A DNA stretch of 47,367 nt, taken from contig MWJO01000062.1 in the NCBI GenBank assembly GCA_002027195.1, forward strand, positions 1 to 47,367, written 5' to 3'. Source of the DNA: Streptomyces sp. GKU 895 (GTDB taxonomy: Bacteria > Actinomycetota > Actinomycetes > Streptomycetales > Streptomycetaceae). Positions within the stretch are counted from its first letter, which is position 1. Every line of letters begins with the position of its first letter. The notes below the pieces were generated by a model. That model did no database searches. It saw only the letters and a program-made list of their open reading frames with translations, and had not been told where the DNA came from. The position numbers and the translations under genes were made by a program. Positions 33,375 through 44,577 of the stretch are shown here, piece by piece.

Positions 33375-35437
33375 TCAATCTTCTGCGGGTGTACTACGGA
33401 TTTCGCAGGCATCAGCGTCTTGTTTCGAAGGATCAGGCCGCTCCGGTTCCGTTTCCGGCTCCGCGACCTCCTCCCCCAGCAGCCGCTCCGCGGCCCCCCG
33501 GTGCAGCGCCGCCGCGGTGGGATCGCCCAGGTGATCAAGGGTGTCGGCGAGCCTCAGCTGCAACGCCGCCTGGAGCCGTACGTCCTCCGCGCGCCGCGCC
33601 CACTCCACCGCTTCCTGGCAGGTGCGCAGCGATTCCTCGGGGCGGCCCGCGTACTCCTGGACCCGTGCCAGCTCGCTCAACGCCCGCGCGTGGGCGGCGA
33701 CATCGCCCTCCTTGCGATATCCGGCGACCGCGGCCCGCCAGCCCCGCAGCGCCTCGCCGTAACGGCCCGCGTAGGTGTGCGCGGCGGCGATCCGGCCGTA
33801 CAGCCGGGCGGCGTCCACCCGCTCGTCCCGGGCCAGCCGCTGGGCGAGGGCGCGGCCGAACCAGTCGGCGGCCCGGTCGTAGTCCCCGAGCTCCAGATGC
33901 GCGCCGCCTACGGATTCCATCGCGCGGCCGGTCGCATACGGGTCATTTGCCTGGCGCCCGGCGTCCAGCGCGGACCGGTAGCGGGCCAGCGCGTCGGCCG
34001 TGCGCCCGGTCTGCGCGTCCAGGTCCCCCAGGTTCAGCAGCGCCGCCGCCTTCTCCCGGGGCAGCTCCCGGCGCTCGGCCACGTCCAGGACCAGCCGGTG
34101 GATGCCGTACAGGTCGGGGGCGGCGGCCTGGGTGCCGAAGTGCGCGACCATCGCCCTGACCAGCTGGGACATCAGCCGCCTGGCGAGGGTGTCGAGCTCC
34201 CCGTCGGCGACCGCGAGGCGGGCCGAGGCCAGCAGGGCCGGCCGGCGGATGCGCAGCCAGTCCTCGGCGGCCCGGGGGCTGGGGAAGCGCAGGGAGCGGG
34301 GCATGCCCTGGAGCTTCTCGCGGGCCTCGGGGCTGTCGGTCTCGGTGATGGCGCGGCAGGACTGCAGCAGCCGCACCGTCCGCTCCAGCATCCGGGCGCG
34401 GGCCAGCTGGAGCTCGGCGGGGCGGTCCTGGGACTCGGCGAGGGACTTCAGCAACGGGTGCAGACAGGCCGGCACCTCGTACTGCGGGAGGGGGGACTCC
34501 ACGGCGTGCAGCAGGCCGAGGGCGACGAAGTCGTCGAGGGTGGTGCGGGCGCGCCCACCGAGCAGCCGGCGAGGGCGGAGGCGGTGTGCGGATCGACCAG
34601 GCCGGCCGGGGGCGAGGGGAGAGCAGTCGCAGTATCCGGGCGGCGGGGCTGGGCAGGGACCCGTAGGCGAGCCGGAAGACCCGGGCCAGGGGAGTTCCCT
34701 CGTCGCCCTCGGTACGCAGGTGCTTGGCGAGGTCGGCGACGGCGGCTTTCGGCCGGGCGGCGAGCCAGCCGCCGGCCAGCGTCAGCGCGGCGGGCTGGCC
34801 CTGGCACTCCTCGACGAGGCCCTCGGCGGCACGGGGGTCGACGGTGATGCGGACCGAGCCGGTGTGCCGGGTGAGCAGCTCCAGGGCGGACTTGGTGTCG
34901 AGGCCGCCCAGCGTGCAGGGGCGGACGTCGGAGATGCCGGTGAGCGGGCCGTCGGACACCGCGACGACCAGACACTCCGGGGTGTCCGGGAGCAGGGCGT
35001 CGACCTGGTCGGCGGTCACCGCGTCGTCGAGCAGGAGCAGCGCGCTGCGGTCCGCGAGGGCCTCGCGGAGCGCGGCCGTGAGGTCGTCCTCGGCGGCGCC
35101 GGCCGGGGTCGGCCGGTCCAGGGCGGCGAGCAGCTCACGGGCCGCGCGCTCGACGGGGACGGGCGTTCCCTCGGGCTCGCTCAGGCGAGCCTTCAGCACC
35201 CCGTCGTAACGGTCCGCGACCTGGCGTACGAGCTCCTCGGCGAGGGCGGTGCGGCCCGAGCCGGGGCGGCCCGCGATGAGCAGCACGCGCGCGCGGGGGG
35301 GCCTTCTTGCCGGAGAGGGTGTCGAGGCCCGCCCGCTCGATGTCGGCGCGGAGTTCCTTCAACTCCCGTGTCCGGCCCAGGAACTGACCTTCGGCCGACA
35401 GCTGAACGCCGCTCGTGTCCACCGCCTGATCCGTCAC
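33375..35437 (-). CDS. NTPase with tetratricopeptide repeats (AfsR-like, no DNA-binding domain), frameshifted
   Basis: GTG 35435-35437 with GGGAG eight bases upstream. N-terminus VQLSAEGQFLGRTRELKELR, a STAND-type P-loop region (IAGRPGSGRTALAEELV, where the Walker A Lys is Arg) and Walker B SALLLLDDAV. The C-half carries five or so TPR units (ALLNLGDLDAQTGRTADALA, SVGGAHLELGDYDRAADWFG). Three indel sites break it: a seven-C run near 35291-35300, extra bases at 34604-34620, and a lost C at 34549-34556. Corrected length is 686 residues. It resembles the ATPase plus TPR part of AfsR-type regulators but lacks their N-terminal SARP domain, so it likely acts as a scaffold or signalling protein. Confidence 0.8.
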
Positions 35438-35588
35438 GGGCCACACTCCCGTCCCACCGCACGCGCAAAGCCCGCCGGGACTCCGGTTCGGGCATTTTCA
35501 GAGCCTAGTTCACGCTCTGCAACGTTCCGGGAGGAGCGCGGCGGGCAGGTCGCTCGATCGGATCAGCCGATGGTCACACCAGCGGCGT

Positions 35589-36215
35589 TCAGGACTCGAA
35601 GGGACGGGCCGGCCAGGGCGCGTCCGCGGGGCGCAGCGCGTCGAGCCCGTCGCCCTGCTGTGCCGCCACCAGCGAAAGCACGCCCACCACCAGGCAGTTG
35701 TTGTGCAGCTCGCCCGCGAGCACACCCCGTACGAGCTCGTCGAGGGGCACGCGCGCGTACTCCAGGTCGATCTCCTCGTGCTCCACCTCGAAGCGCTCGC
35801 CCTCGGCCTCCGACAGATCGCGGGCGAGGAAGATCCGTACGGCCTCGTCGCAGCCGCCGGCCGTGGTGTAGACGTCGGTCAGCACCCGCCAGTCCTCGGC
35901 CTTGACGTGCGCCTCCTCGTACAGCTCCCGCTGCGCCGCGTGCAGCGGGTTCTCGCCGGGGACGTCGAGCAGGCCGGCCGGGATCTCCCACAGCTTCTGC
36001 CGGACGGGGTGGCGGTACTGCTTGATCAGCAGGACCCGGCCCTCGTCGTCGAGGGCGAGCACGCCGACCGAGCCGGGGTGGACCTGGTAGTCACGGCGGA
36101 CGACCTTGCCGTCGGGCATGACCACGTCGTCGGTGCGGACAGAGGTCTTGTTGCCCACGAAGGGGGTCTCGGTCGCCCGGATCTCCCACTCCTCCGGGGT
36201 GTCCTTGATCGTCAT
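35589..36215 (-). CDS. ADP-ribose pyrophosphatase (NUDIX)
   Basis: 208 residues, ATG 36213-36215 with GGAAGGA upstream. N-terminal beta domain (DYQVHPGSVGVLALDDEGRV) and NUDIX box GLLDVPGENPLHAAQRELYE followed by EA at the usual G position. LLIKQYRHPVRQKLWEIPAG is the family's substrate-loop signature. It cleaves ADP-ribose to AMP and ribose 5-phosphate. Second ADP-ribose-linked gene in the window besides the NrtR/DraG pair at 21.5-23.2 kb. It lies 85 bases after pyrG, same strand. Frame intact. Confidence 0.9.
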   Translation of the reverse strand: MTIKDTPEEWEIRATETPFVGNKTSVRTDDVVMPDGKVVRRDYQVHPGSVGVLALDDEGRVLLIKQYRHPVRQKLWEIPAGLLDVPGENPLHAAQRELYEEAHVKAEDWRVLTDVYTTAGGCDEAVRIFLARDLSEAEGERFEVEHEEIDLEYARVPLDELVRGVLAGELHNNCLVVGVLSLVAAQQGDGLDALRPADAPWPARPFES

Positions 36216-36300
36216 GCCCAGTCCTTCCGCACGTGCTCAAAGAGAAGCCGGGGCGCCGCCTTTTGAATGCGAACGCCCCGGCCACCGTACAACTGTTGTG

Positions 36301-37968
<1,668 letters not shown>

Positions 37969-38480
37969 GGCCAAGAGGGGGCTCCCGTGGTCGCGATCTG
38001 GGGTGCGGGGCGGCGCTGTGACCGGAGATTCCCGGCGTCGCCGTCGCTGCGGTCGGGGGTTTTGTCCACCACCGGTCCACGGGCTACCAGGGTATCAGCG
38101 CCTCGGGGGGATGGCTTCCGGCCACGCTCCGCGCACGCGTCGACACAGACGCCCACCCGTCACGGGTTTCTCACCGGCTGCTCACCCGTTCGGCCCACCC
38201 GCGTTGCCCGGAGCGGCACACAGATCATCTACGTGCGTCGTATCCTGCTCGGACATTCACTGCCGAGCGCGCCCGGCAACACGGCACCACCCCCCGCCCG
38301 TAAGCCCCGGAACAACGTGAGCTCGTCAGTTCGTTGAGAAGAGATCGTCGTTTTGCCCAGCGGCAGCGCGACTGCTTTGCTTCATCGCTCAACGACGCAT
38401 TACAAACGACCCCTTGACCGCACTAGCGACAGCCCCCTTTTCCTCTGGGGGGTGACGTGGCCGTTCGACTGGAGTTGCAC
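37969..38480. other. 512-bp divergent gap between pyrG and the GH15 gene
   Basis: No credible gene. It must hold the pyrG promoter (minus) and that of GH15 (plus). The last third carries the set of competing inverted repeats listed at 38331-38410. I could not fix a -35/-10 pair with confidence; TTGCCC near 38202 and TATCCT near 38240 are possible boxes with poor spacing. Confidence 0.4.
38331..38410 (+). promoter_or_regulatory. Leader with mutually exclusive hairpins upstream of GH15
   Basis: Three perfect pairings compete: TCGTTGAG (38331-38338) with CTCAACGA (38388-38395); CGTCGTT (38346-38352) with AACGACG (38391-38397); GTCGTTT (38347-38353) with AAACGAC (38404-38410). The first and third interleave, so they can form only as alternatives or a pseudoknot. 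The segment is 71-150 bases before the GH15 start. A switching leader is inferred; it could also be DNA sites. Confidence 0.4.
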
Positions 38481-40281
38481 GTGGCCGGGCGCATCGAAGA
38501 CTACGCACTCATCGGAGACATGCAGACCGCCGCCCTGGTCTGCCGGGACGGCACAGTGGACTGGCTGTGCCTGCCCCGCTTCGACTCGCATGCCATCTTC
38601 GCCGGTCTGCTGGGCACCGAGGAGCACGGCTTCTGGCGCCTGGGGCCCGCGCATGCCGCCGACGCGAGCCGCCCACCGCGGCCCGGCGCAACTACCGCGG
38701 CGACTCGCTGATCCTGGAGTCCGAGTGGGACACCCCGCGCGGCACGGTCCGGATCACCGACTTCATGCCGCCGCGTGACGGCGCGCCGCAGCTGATCCGG
38801 ATCGTGGAGGGCGTCTCGGGCCGCGTCCCGATGCGCTCGGCCCTGCGGATGCGCTTCTCGTACGGGCGGGTCGTGCCGTGGGTGCACAAGCACGACGGCC
38901 GCACGGTCGCCGTCGCGGGCCCCGACTCGGTGTGGTTCGACACCGACTGCGAGACCTACGGCAAGTCGCTGACCACGTACTCGGACTTCACGGTCGCCCC
39001 GGGTGACCGGATCGCCTTCACCATCTCCTGGGAGCCCTCGCACAAGAACCCGCCGCCGCTGCCCGAGCCGGAGCAGTCCCTGGAGGCCACCGAGGACTTC
39101 TGGCGCGAATGGGTCGAGCACTGTACGTACCACGGCCCCTACCGCGAGGCCGTCGTCCGCTCCCTGATCACGCTGAAGGCGCTGACGTACGCCCCGACCG
39201 GCGGCATCGTCGCCGCTCCGACGACCTCGCTGCCCGAGGACATCGGCGGCGTCCGCAACTGGGACTACCGCTACACCTGGCTCCGCGACGCCGCGATCAC
39301 GCTCTCCTCGCTGCTGCGCACCGGCTACCGCGAGGAGGCCCGCGCCTGGCGCGAGTGGCTGCTGCGGGCGTCGCCGGCGACCCCGAGAACCTGCAGATCA
39401 TGTACGGCATCGCGGGCGAGCGCGAGCTGGGCGAGGCCGAGCTGGACTGGCTGCCGGGCTACGAGAACTCCGCGCCGGTCCGGGTCGGCAACGGCGCCGC
39501 CCACCAGCTCCAGCTGGACGTGTACGGCGAGGTCACCGAGGCCCTGCACCTCGCGCACATGACGGGCCTGGCCCGCAACGACTACGCGTCCCTGCTCCAG
39601 CTCAAGCTCATCCGCTACCTGGAGGACCACTGGGACGAGCCGGACGAGGGCATCTGGGAGGTGCGCGGCCCGCGCCGCCACTTCGTGCACTCCAAGGTGA
39701 TGGCCTGGGTCGCCGTCGACCGCACCATCAAGCTCATCGAGTCCGGCGACGCGGACGGCCCGCTGGAGCGCTGGCGCGAGCTGCGCGACGACATCCACCG
39801 GGACGTGTGCGAGAAGGGCTACGACAAGGAGCGCAACACCTTCACGCAGTCGTACGGCTCGAGGGAGCTGGACGCCTCCCTGCTGCTGATCCCGCAGATG
39901 GGCTTCCTGCCGCCGGACGACAAGCGGGTCATCGGCACCATCGAGGCGATCCAGCGCGAGCTGTCCACGCCGGACGGCTTCATCCTGCGCTACCCGACCG
40001 AGGGCGACAGCGAGGGCGTCGACGGCCTGCCCGGTGACGAGGGGGCGTTCCTGGCCTGCTCGTTCTGGATGGCGGACGACCTCGCGATGATCGGCCGCGT
40101 CGACGAGGCCCGCAAGCTGTTCGAGAAGCTCCTCGCGCTGCGCAACGACCTCGGGCTGCTCGCCGAGGAGTGGGACCCGCGTCTGAAGCGCCAGGTGGGC
40201 AACTTCCCGCAGGCCTTCAGCCACGTCCCGCTGATCGACACGGCCCTGCGGCTGACGGCGTCGGGGGCGTACGGGGGCTGA
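38481..40281 (+). CDS. Glycoside hydrolase family 15 protein (glucoamylase/trehalase type), two frameshifts
   Basis: Start GTG 38481 with GGAG six bases before (AGRIEDYALIGDMQTAALV); a GTG at 38457 has a worse site. One G lost near 38661-38668 and one near 38367+1000 (39367-39371) split the frame; corrected length is 600 residues. GH15 landmarks: N-terminal beta domain with TVDWLCLPRFDSHAIFAGLL, then the (alpha/alpha)6 barrel with VRNWDYRYTWLRDAAITLSS, ARRHFVHSKVMAWVAVDR-like and GLLAEEWDPRLKRQVGNFPQ, where the Glu in LLAEEWD is the expected catalytic base. No signal peptide, so it acts inside the cell, perhaps on trehalose or maltodextrins. Confidence 0.88.
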
Positions 40282-40292
40282 CTCCCGTCACG

Positions 40293-40327
40293 GGCGTGCC
40301 GCGCTGACTGCCGAGGCGCGGCACGCC
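40293..40327 (+). terminator. 12-bp hairpin terminator after GH15
   Basis: GGCGTGCCGCGC (40293-40304) pairs perfectly with GCGCGGCACGCC (40316-40327), loop 11 bases, beginning 12 bases after the GH15 stop. Strong stem without T-run, the usual Streptomyces form. Confidence 0.85.
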
Positions 40328-40384
40328 ACGGCCCGACCAGGGTTTCGCTGGACCGATCGCAGGCCGGGCGCGGACCCTGATCGG

Positions 40385-41445
40385 GTGTCCACGAACCCTT
40401 CACCGCCCTGGCGCGTACGCCCCGGCGCTCGTACCTGGCGCTGTGCGGCCGCGCCCGCCGGGGTGCGCGCCTTCCACTCCGCGCTCCCCGGCTACGCACC
40501 CACACCCCTGACCGAACTCCCACTCCTGGCCGCCGAGTTGGCGGTCGGGCGGGTCTTCGTCAAGGACGAGTCGAGCCGCCTCGGGCTGCCCGCGTTCAAG
40601 GCGCTGGGCGCGTTCTGGGCCGTCCACCGCGTCCTCGCCGAGCGGGAGCCGGGTCCCGTGACTCTGGTCACGGCCACCGACGGCAACCACGGCCGCGCGG
40701 TGGCCCGGGCGGCCCGCCTTGCCGGACAGGGCGCCCATGTCTTCGTGCCGCGCGGGGTGCCCGCGCCGGCGGTGGCGGCCATCGCCGCCGAGGGGGCGAG
40801 GGTCACCGAGGTGCCGGGGCCGTACGACGAGGCCGTACGGCGCGCGGCCGAGGCGGCCGGCGGCCCGACTCGGTTCTGGTGCAGGACACCGCCTGGCCCG
40901 GCTACGAGGAGATCCCCGGCTGGATCGTGGAGGGCTACGCCACGCTCTGCGCCGAGATCGACGAGCAGCTGGCAGGGACCGGCCCCGACCTCGTCTGCGT
41001 CCCGGTGGGGGTGGCTCGCTCGCCCAGGCCGTCGTCACCCACTACCACAGCCGCCCCGCCGGACGGGCCCCCGCCGCTGCTGTCGGTGGAGCCGGAGACC
41101 GCGGCCTGCGTCCTGGCGAGCCTCGCCGCGGGCACGCCCGTCAGCGTCACGACCGGCGACACCGTCATGGCCGGCCTGAACTGCGGTACGCCGTCCAGCC
41201 TCGCCTGGCCCTACCTGTACGGCGGACTCGACGCCGCCGTCGCCGTCCCGGACGCGGCGAGTGTCCGCGCGGCCGCCGACCTCGCCGGCCTCGGTGTCTC
41301 CTCGGGGCCCTGCGGGGCGGCCCCGCTCGCCGGGCTGCGGACGGTGCTGACCGGCGCGGGTGCGGAGGAGCGCCGCAGGGCGCTGGGGCTGGACGCGGCG
41401 TCCGTGGTCGTGCTGCTGAGCACCGAGGGCGCACCCGCGTGCTGA
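40385..41445 (+). CDS. Diaminopropionate ammonia-lyase-like PLP enzyme, three frameshifts
   Basis: GTG 40385, poor ribosome site. Fold-type II PLP enzyme: PLP-lysine block RLGLPAFKALGAFWAVHRV, TATDGNHGRAVARAARLAG, and the block DTAWPGYEEIPGWIVEGYAT that marks diaminopropionate ammonia-lyases among threonine dehydratase relatives; late SSGPCGAAPLAGL. Indels: one C lost near 40863-40866, one G lost at 41011-41014, one C gained at 41067-41075; corrected length 353 residues with VGVGSLAQAVVTHYHSRPAG. It would deaminate 2,3-diaminopropionate (or D-Ser-like substrates) to pyruvate and ammonia. Short for the family (~400). Confidence 0.8.
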
Positions 41446-41469
41446 CACGGCCCGCCCTCACCGACTTCT

Positions 41470-41499
41470 GTTCCTGAACGTTTCTGACCATTCGGGAAC
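41470..41499. promoter_or_regulatory. Inverted repeat before the flavin oxidoreductase gene
   Basis: GTTCCTGAA (41470-41478) pairs with TTCGGGAAC (41491-41499) with one G-T pair, 12-base centre. It lies 25 bases after the ammonia-lyase stop and 80 before ATG 41579, so it can be a terminator for the first or an operator for the second. No other feature seen in the 133-base gap. Confidence 0.4.
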
Positions 41500-41578
41500 A
41501 TCCCCTCGCCTGACAGGCCCAAAGCCCCCACCCCGCCTACGCTGGAACCATCTGCCCCTGCACGAAAGGGGGCGCCCC

Positions 41579-42961
41579 ATGGCCTCCCCATCAAAGGCCG
41601 GCACGGCTCTCGCCGCGCTGCGCGAGGAACTGGTCGGCGACGTGTTCGCCCCGGGGGACGCGGGCTACGACGAGGCCCGTACCGTCTTCAACGCGATGAT
41701 CGACCGGCGTCCGGCGGTGATCGCCCAGTGCGTCGACGAAGCCGACGTCGTACGGGCGGTGCGCTTCGGCCGTGACCTGGACCTGCCGATCGCGGTGCGC
41801 GGCGGCGGGCACAGCGTGGCGGGGATGGCGCTGAACGACGGCGGTCTGGTGATCGACCTGCGCCACATGCGGGCGGTCACCGTCGACCCCACGGCACAGG
41901 CGGTCCGGATCGCGGGTGGCGCCACGATGAGCGACCTGGACCGGACCTGTCAGCCGTACGGTCTGGCCACCACCGGCGGCCGGGCCTCGACGACCGGAGT
42001 CGGCGGGTTCGTGCTCGGTGGCGGCACCGGCTGGCTGGACCGCTGCTGCGGGCTCGCCGTCGACAACCTCCTCGGCGTCGACCTGGTCACCGCCGACGGC
42101 CGTCGCGTGCACGCGAGCGCCGAGGACGAGCCGGAGCTGTTCTGGGGGCTGCACGGAGGAGGCGGCAACTTCGGCATCGCGACCGCGCTCACCCTGAGGC
42201 TGCACGAGCTGCCCGAGTTCGCCATCGCACTCCTGCTGTTCCTCCCGGAGTACGGCCCCGAGGTCGCCCGCACCTACCGCGACATCATCGCCACCGCCCC
42301 GAACGAGGCGAGCGGCGGCGTCATCTATCTCACCGGCCCGCCCGAGGAGTTCGTGCCGCCGCACCTGGTCGGCACGCTGTTGTGCGGGGCGCTGCTGACA
42401 TACGCCGGGTCCGAGGCGGACATGCGCAAGGTCGCCGAGCCGCTGCTGGCGCTGCCGCACGAGACGGAGGTCGTCGGGGCGATGCCGTACGCGGACGTCC
42501 AGTGCATGCTCGACGATCCGCCGGGGATGCGGAACTACTGGTCGGCGGAGTATCTGAGGGAGGCGCCGGACGCGTTCCTGGACGTCTACTGCGCGCGGGC
42601 GGCGTCCATGCCGGTGCCGACCGGCACCATCCATGTCCTGTTCCCGCAGGGCGGGGCGATCGCCGACGGGCCGAGCGAGTACCCGGTGCCGTACCGGGAC
42701 GCCCCATGGGCCGTCCATCCCTTCGCGATGTGGGAGGACCCGGCGGACGACGAGCGGGTGATCCAGTGGGTCAGGGACGTCCGTGAGGACGCCCGGCCGT
42801 GGAGCACCGGCGCGGTCTACCTCAACTTCATCGGCGACGAGGGCGAAGACCGGGTCGTGGCCGGGGTCGGCGCCGAGAACACCGACCGGCTGGCGGCCCT
42901 GAAACGGCGGTACGACCCGGACAACGTCTTCCGCTTCAACCACAACATCAGCCCTGCGTGA
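41579..42961 (+). CDS. FAD-linked oxidoreductase, BBE family
   Basis: 460 residues, ATG 41579 with GAAAGGGGG upstream. FAD-binding PCMH domain: LPIAVRGGGHSVAGMALNDG (His is the usual covalent 8-alpha attachment), VTVDPTAQAVRIAGGATMSD, ASTTGVGGFVLGGGTGWLDR. The second attachment Cys of bicovalent members is replaced (GRASTTGVGG has Ala/Ser there), so monocovalent. The C-terminal BBE motif is RRYDPDNVFRFNHNI. Family members oxidise alcohols, sugars or alkaloids. No signal peptide. Converges on the amine oxidase with an 11-base gap. Intact. Confidence 0.9.
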   Translation: MASPSKAGTALAALREELVGDVFAPGDAGYDEARTVFNAMIDRRPAVIAQCVDEADVVRAVRFGRDLDLPIAVRGGGHSVAGMALNDGGLVIDLRHMRAVTVDPTAQAVRIAGGATMSDLDRTCQPYGLATTGGRASTTGVGGFVLGGGTGWLDRCCGLAVDNLLGVDLVTADGRRVHASAEDEPELFWGLHGGGGNFGIATALTLRLHELPEFAIALLLFLPEYGPEVARTYRDIIATAPNEASGGVIYLTGPPEEFVPPHLVGTLLCGALLTYAGSEADMRKVAEPLLALPHETEVVGAMPYADVQCMLDDPPGMRNYWSAEYLREAPDAFLDVYCARAASMPVPTGTIHVLFPQGGAIADGPSEYPVPYRDAPWAVHPFAMWEDPADDERVIQWVRDVREDARPWSTGAVYLNFIGDEGEDRVVAGVGAENTDRLAALKRRYDPDNVFRFNHNISPA

Positions 42962-42972
42962 GCGGCGGCGGG

Positions 42973-44563
42973 TCAGCGCAGCACGGCCAGCACCTCCTTC
43001 GCGGCCCGCTCGCCCTCGGTCGCTCCGCCTTCCATGAACCCCTGGAAGTCGTAGGAGCAGTGCTCGCCGCCGATGTGGATGTTGCCCTGCGCCACCCCCT
43101 CGTACCCCGCGTACCGGTGCAGATAGCCCACCGGCCAGTACGAGTAGGCGCCCAGAGCGTACGGGTTGAGATGCCACGCCGACAGCTGGGCCCGGCCCGT
43201 CCAGGCGGCCGACGTGCCCGGGAAGAACGCGTCGATGTCCGCGAGGTACTTCGAGGCCAGCCTGGTGACGTAGGGGTCGCTCTCGTACGAGAACGGCCCC
43301 GCCGGCGTCAGTGACCTGGCGAGGCTGCCGCCGCCGTACTGCAACAGGATGCCGCCCGTCCCGGACTGGACCTTGGTGGTGTCCCAGGTCTGCTGGACCC
43401 GGCCGTCCGTGAAGCAGTCGCCCGCGGAGACGCCGGGCCAGGGGCCGGTGCCGCGCCAAGGTCTGCTGGAGAACTGCATGTTGAGCTTGGTGCAGTACCC
43501 CATCCGGGCGTCCCGCAGCAGGTTGGTCATGCGGGTGTCGAACCCGGCTCTGGTGAGATCGAGTTGCTTGAGGACGGGGAGCGGCACGCACAGGATCGTG
43601 TGGTCGGCCGTGACCGTGCGGACGGCTCCCGCCTCCGTGAAGGTGAGGCTCTGGGTGCCGTTGGTGTTGGCCTTGACCGCGGTGAGCGACCAGCCCCGCC
43701 GGATGGTGCCGTCGGGCAGGAAGTCGGCGATGGCGTGCGGTAGTTGATCGTTGCCGCCGACGATGTGGTAGCGCTCGTTGGACAGGCCCCAGACGTTGAA
43801 GTTGCCGGGATTGGTCTGGTAGCCCATGAGCAGGACGAGGGCGAGTGAGGACTGGTCGGTGGTGTCGGCGCCGTACTCGACGTTGTAGGCGACGTCGAAG
43901 AACCGGCCGAGCGGCGAGGTGTGGCCGCCGGGGACCCGGGACTCGATCCAGTCGTACAGGGACAGGTTGTCGAGGGCGGTGCCGGCCTGGGTGGTCTGGT
44001 TCCAGAAGACCTCGCCGGATGCCTGGAGGTCCTTGTGGAGGGCCTGGTAGACGCCCTTGAAGTCCTCGTCGGCCTGCGCGCGCGGGTAGTACTCGCCGTT
44101 GAACCACAGGACTTCCTCGGCCCCGTTGGGCCCGCCGCCGAGGAAGTCCTCGACGGGCAGGGCGAATCGGCGGCACAGCTCCAGCATCTTCTTGTGGCTG
44201 GTGTCGATCAGCTCGCCGCCGATCTCCGAGGTCTGGCCCCAGGACCAGTGGTCGCGCTGGGTGTACATCCGGCCGCCGACCCGGTCGGGGTTGGCCTCGT
44301 AGACCGTGCAGCCGTAGCCCGCGTCGGCGAGCGTGAGCGCGGCGGTCAGCCCGGCGATCCCCGCGCCGACGACGGCGATCCGGGGTGCGGAGGCAGTGGC
44401 TCGTGGGGGCGGACGCCGCCGTCACGGCCGTCGCGCCGAGGGCGCTCTTCAGGACCGTACGGCGCCGCACCCGCGCCTCCGCCACGGGCACGCCGAGCCG
44501 CTCGGCGGCGGCATGGTCGGCGAAGAGGGAACGCAGGACGTGCATCGAAAGGGTTCGGGACAC
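42973..44563 (-). CDS. Tat-type flavin monoamine oxidase, frameshifted
   Basis: GTG 44561-44563, ten bases after TGAGGAGC, which also holds the permease stop. Near residue 30 VRRRTVLKSALGATAVTAAS is a twin-arginine-like signal placed late. A run of five G at 44405-44409 seems one too long; corrected it joins SAPRIAVVGAGIAGLTAALT, the FAD dinucleotide site, then RVGGRMYT. Total 529 residues. Ends with the second FAD block IHIGGEHCSYDFQGFMEGG. It oxidises primary or polyamines to aldehyde, ammonia and peroxide. The permease gene just upstream probably brings in its substrate. Confidence 0.87.
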
Positions 44564-44577
44564 GACGTACACGCTCC

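Noticed and set aside
37969..38480. Small genes in the pyrG-GH15 gap
   Set aside because: Frames there lack ribosome sites and recognisable sequence, and extend as shadows of pyrG.
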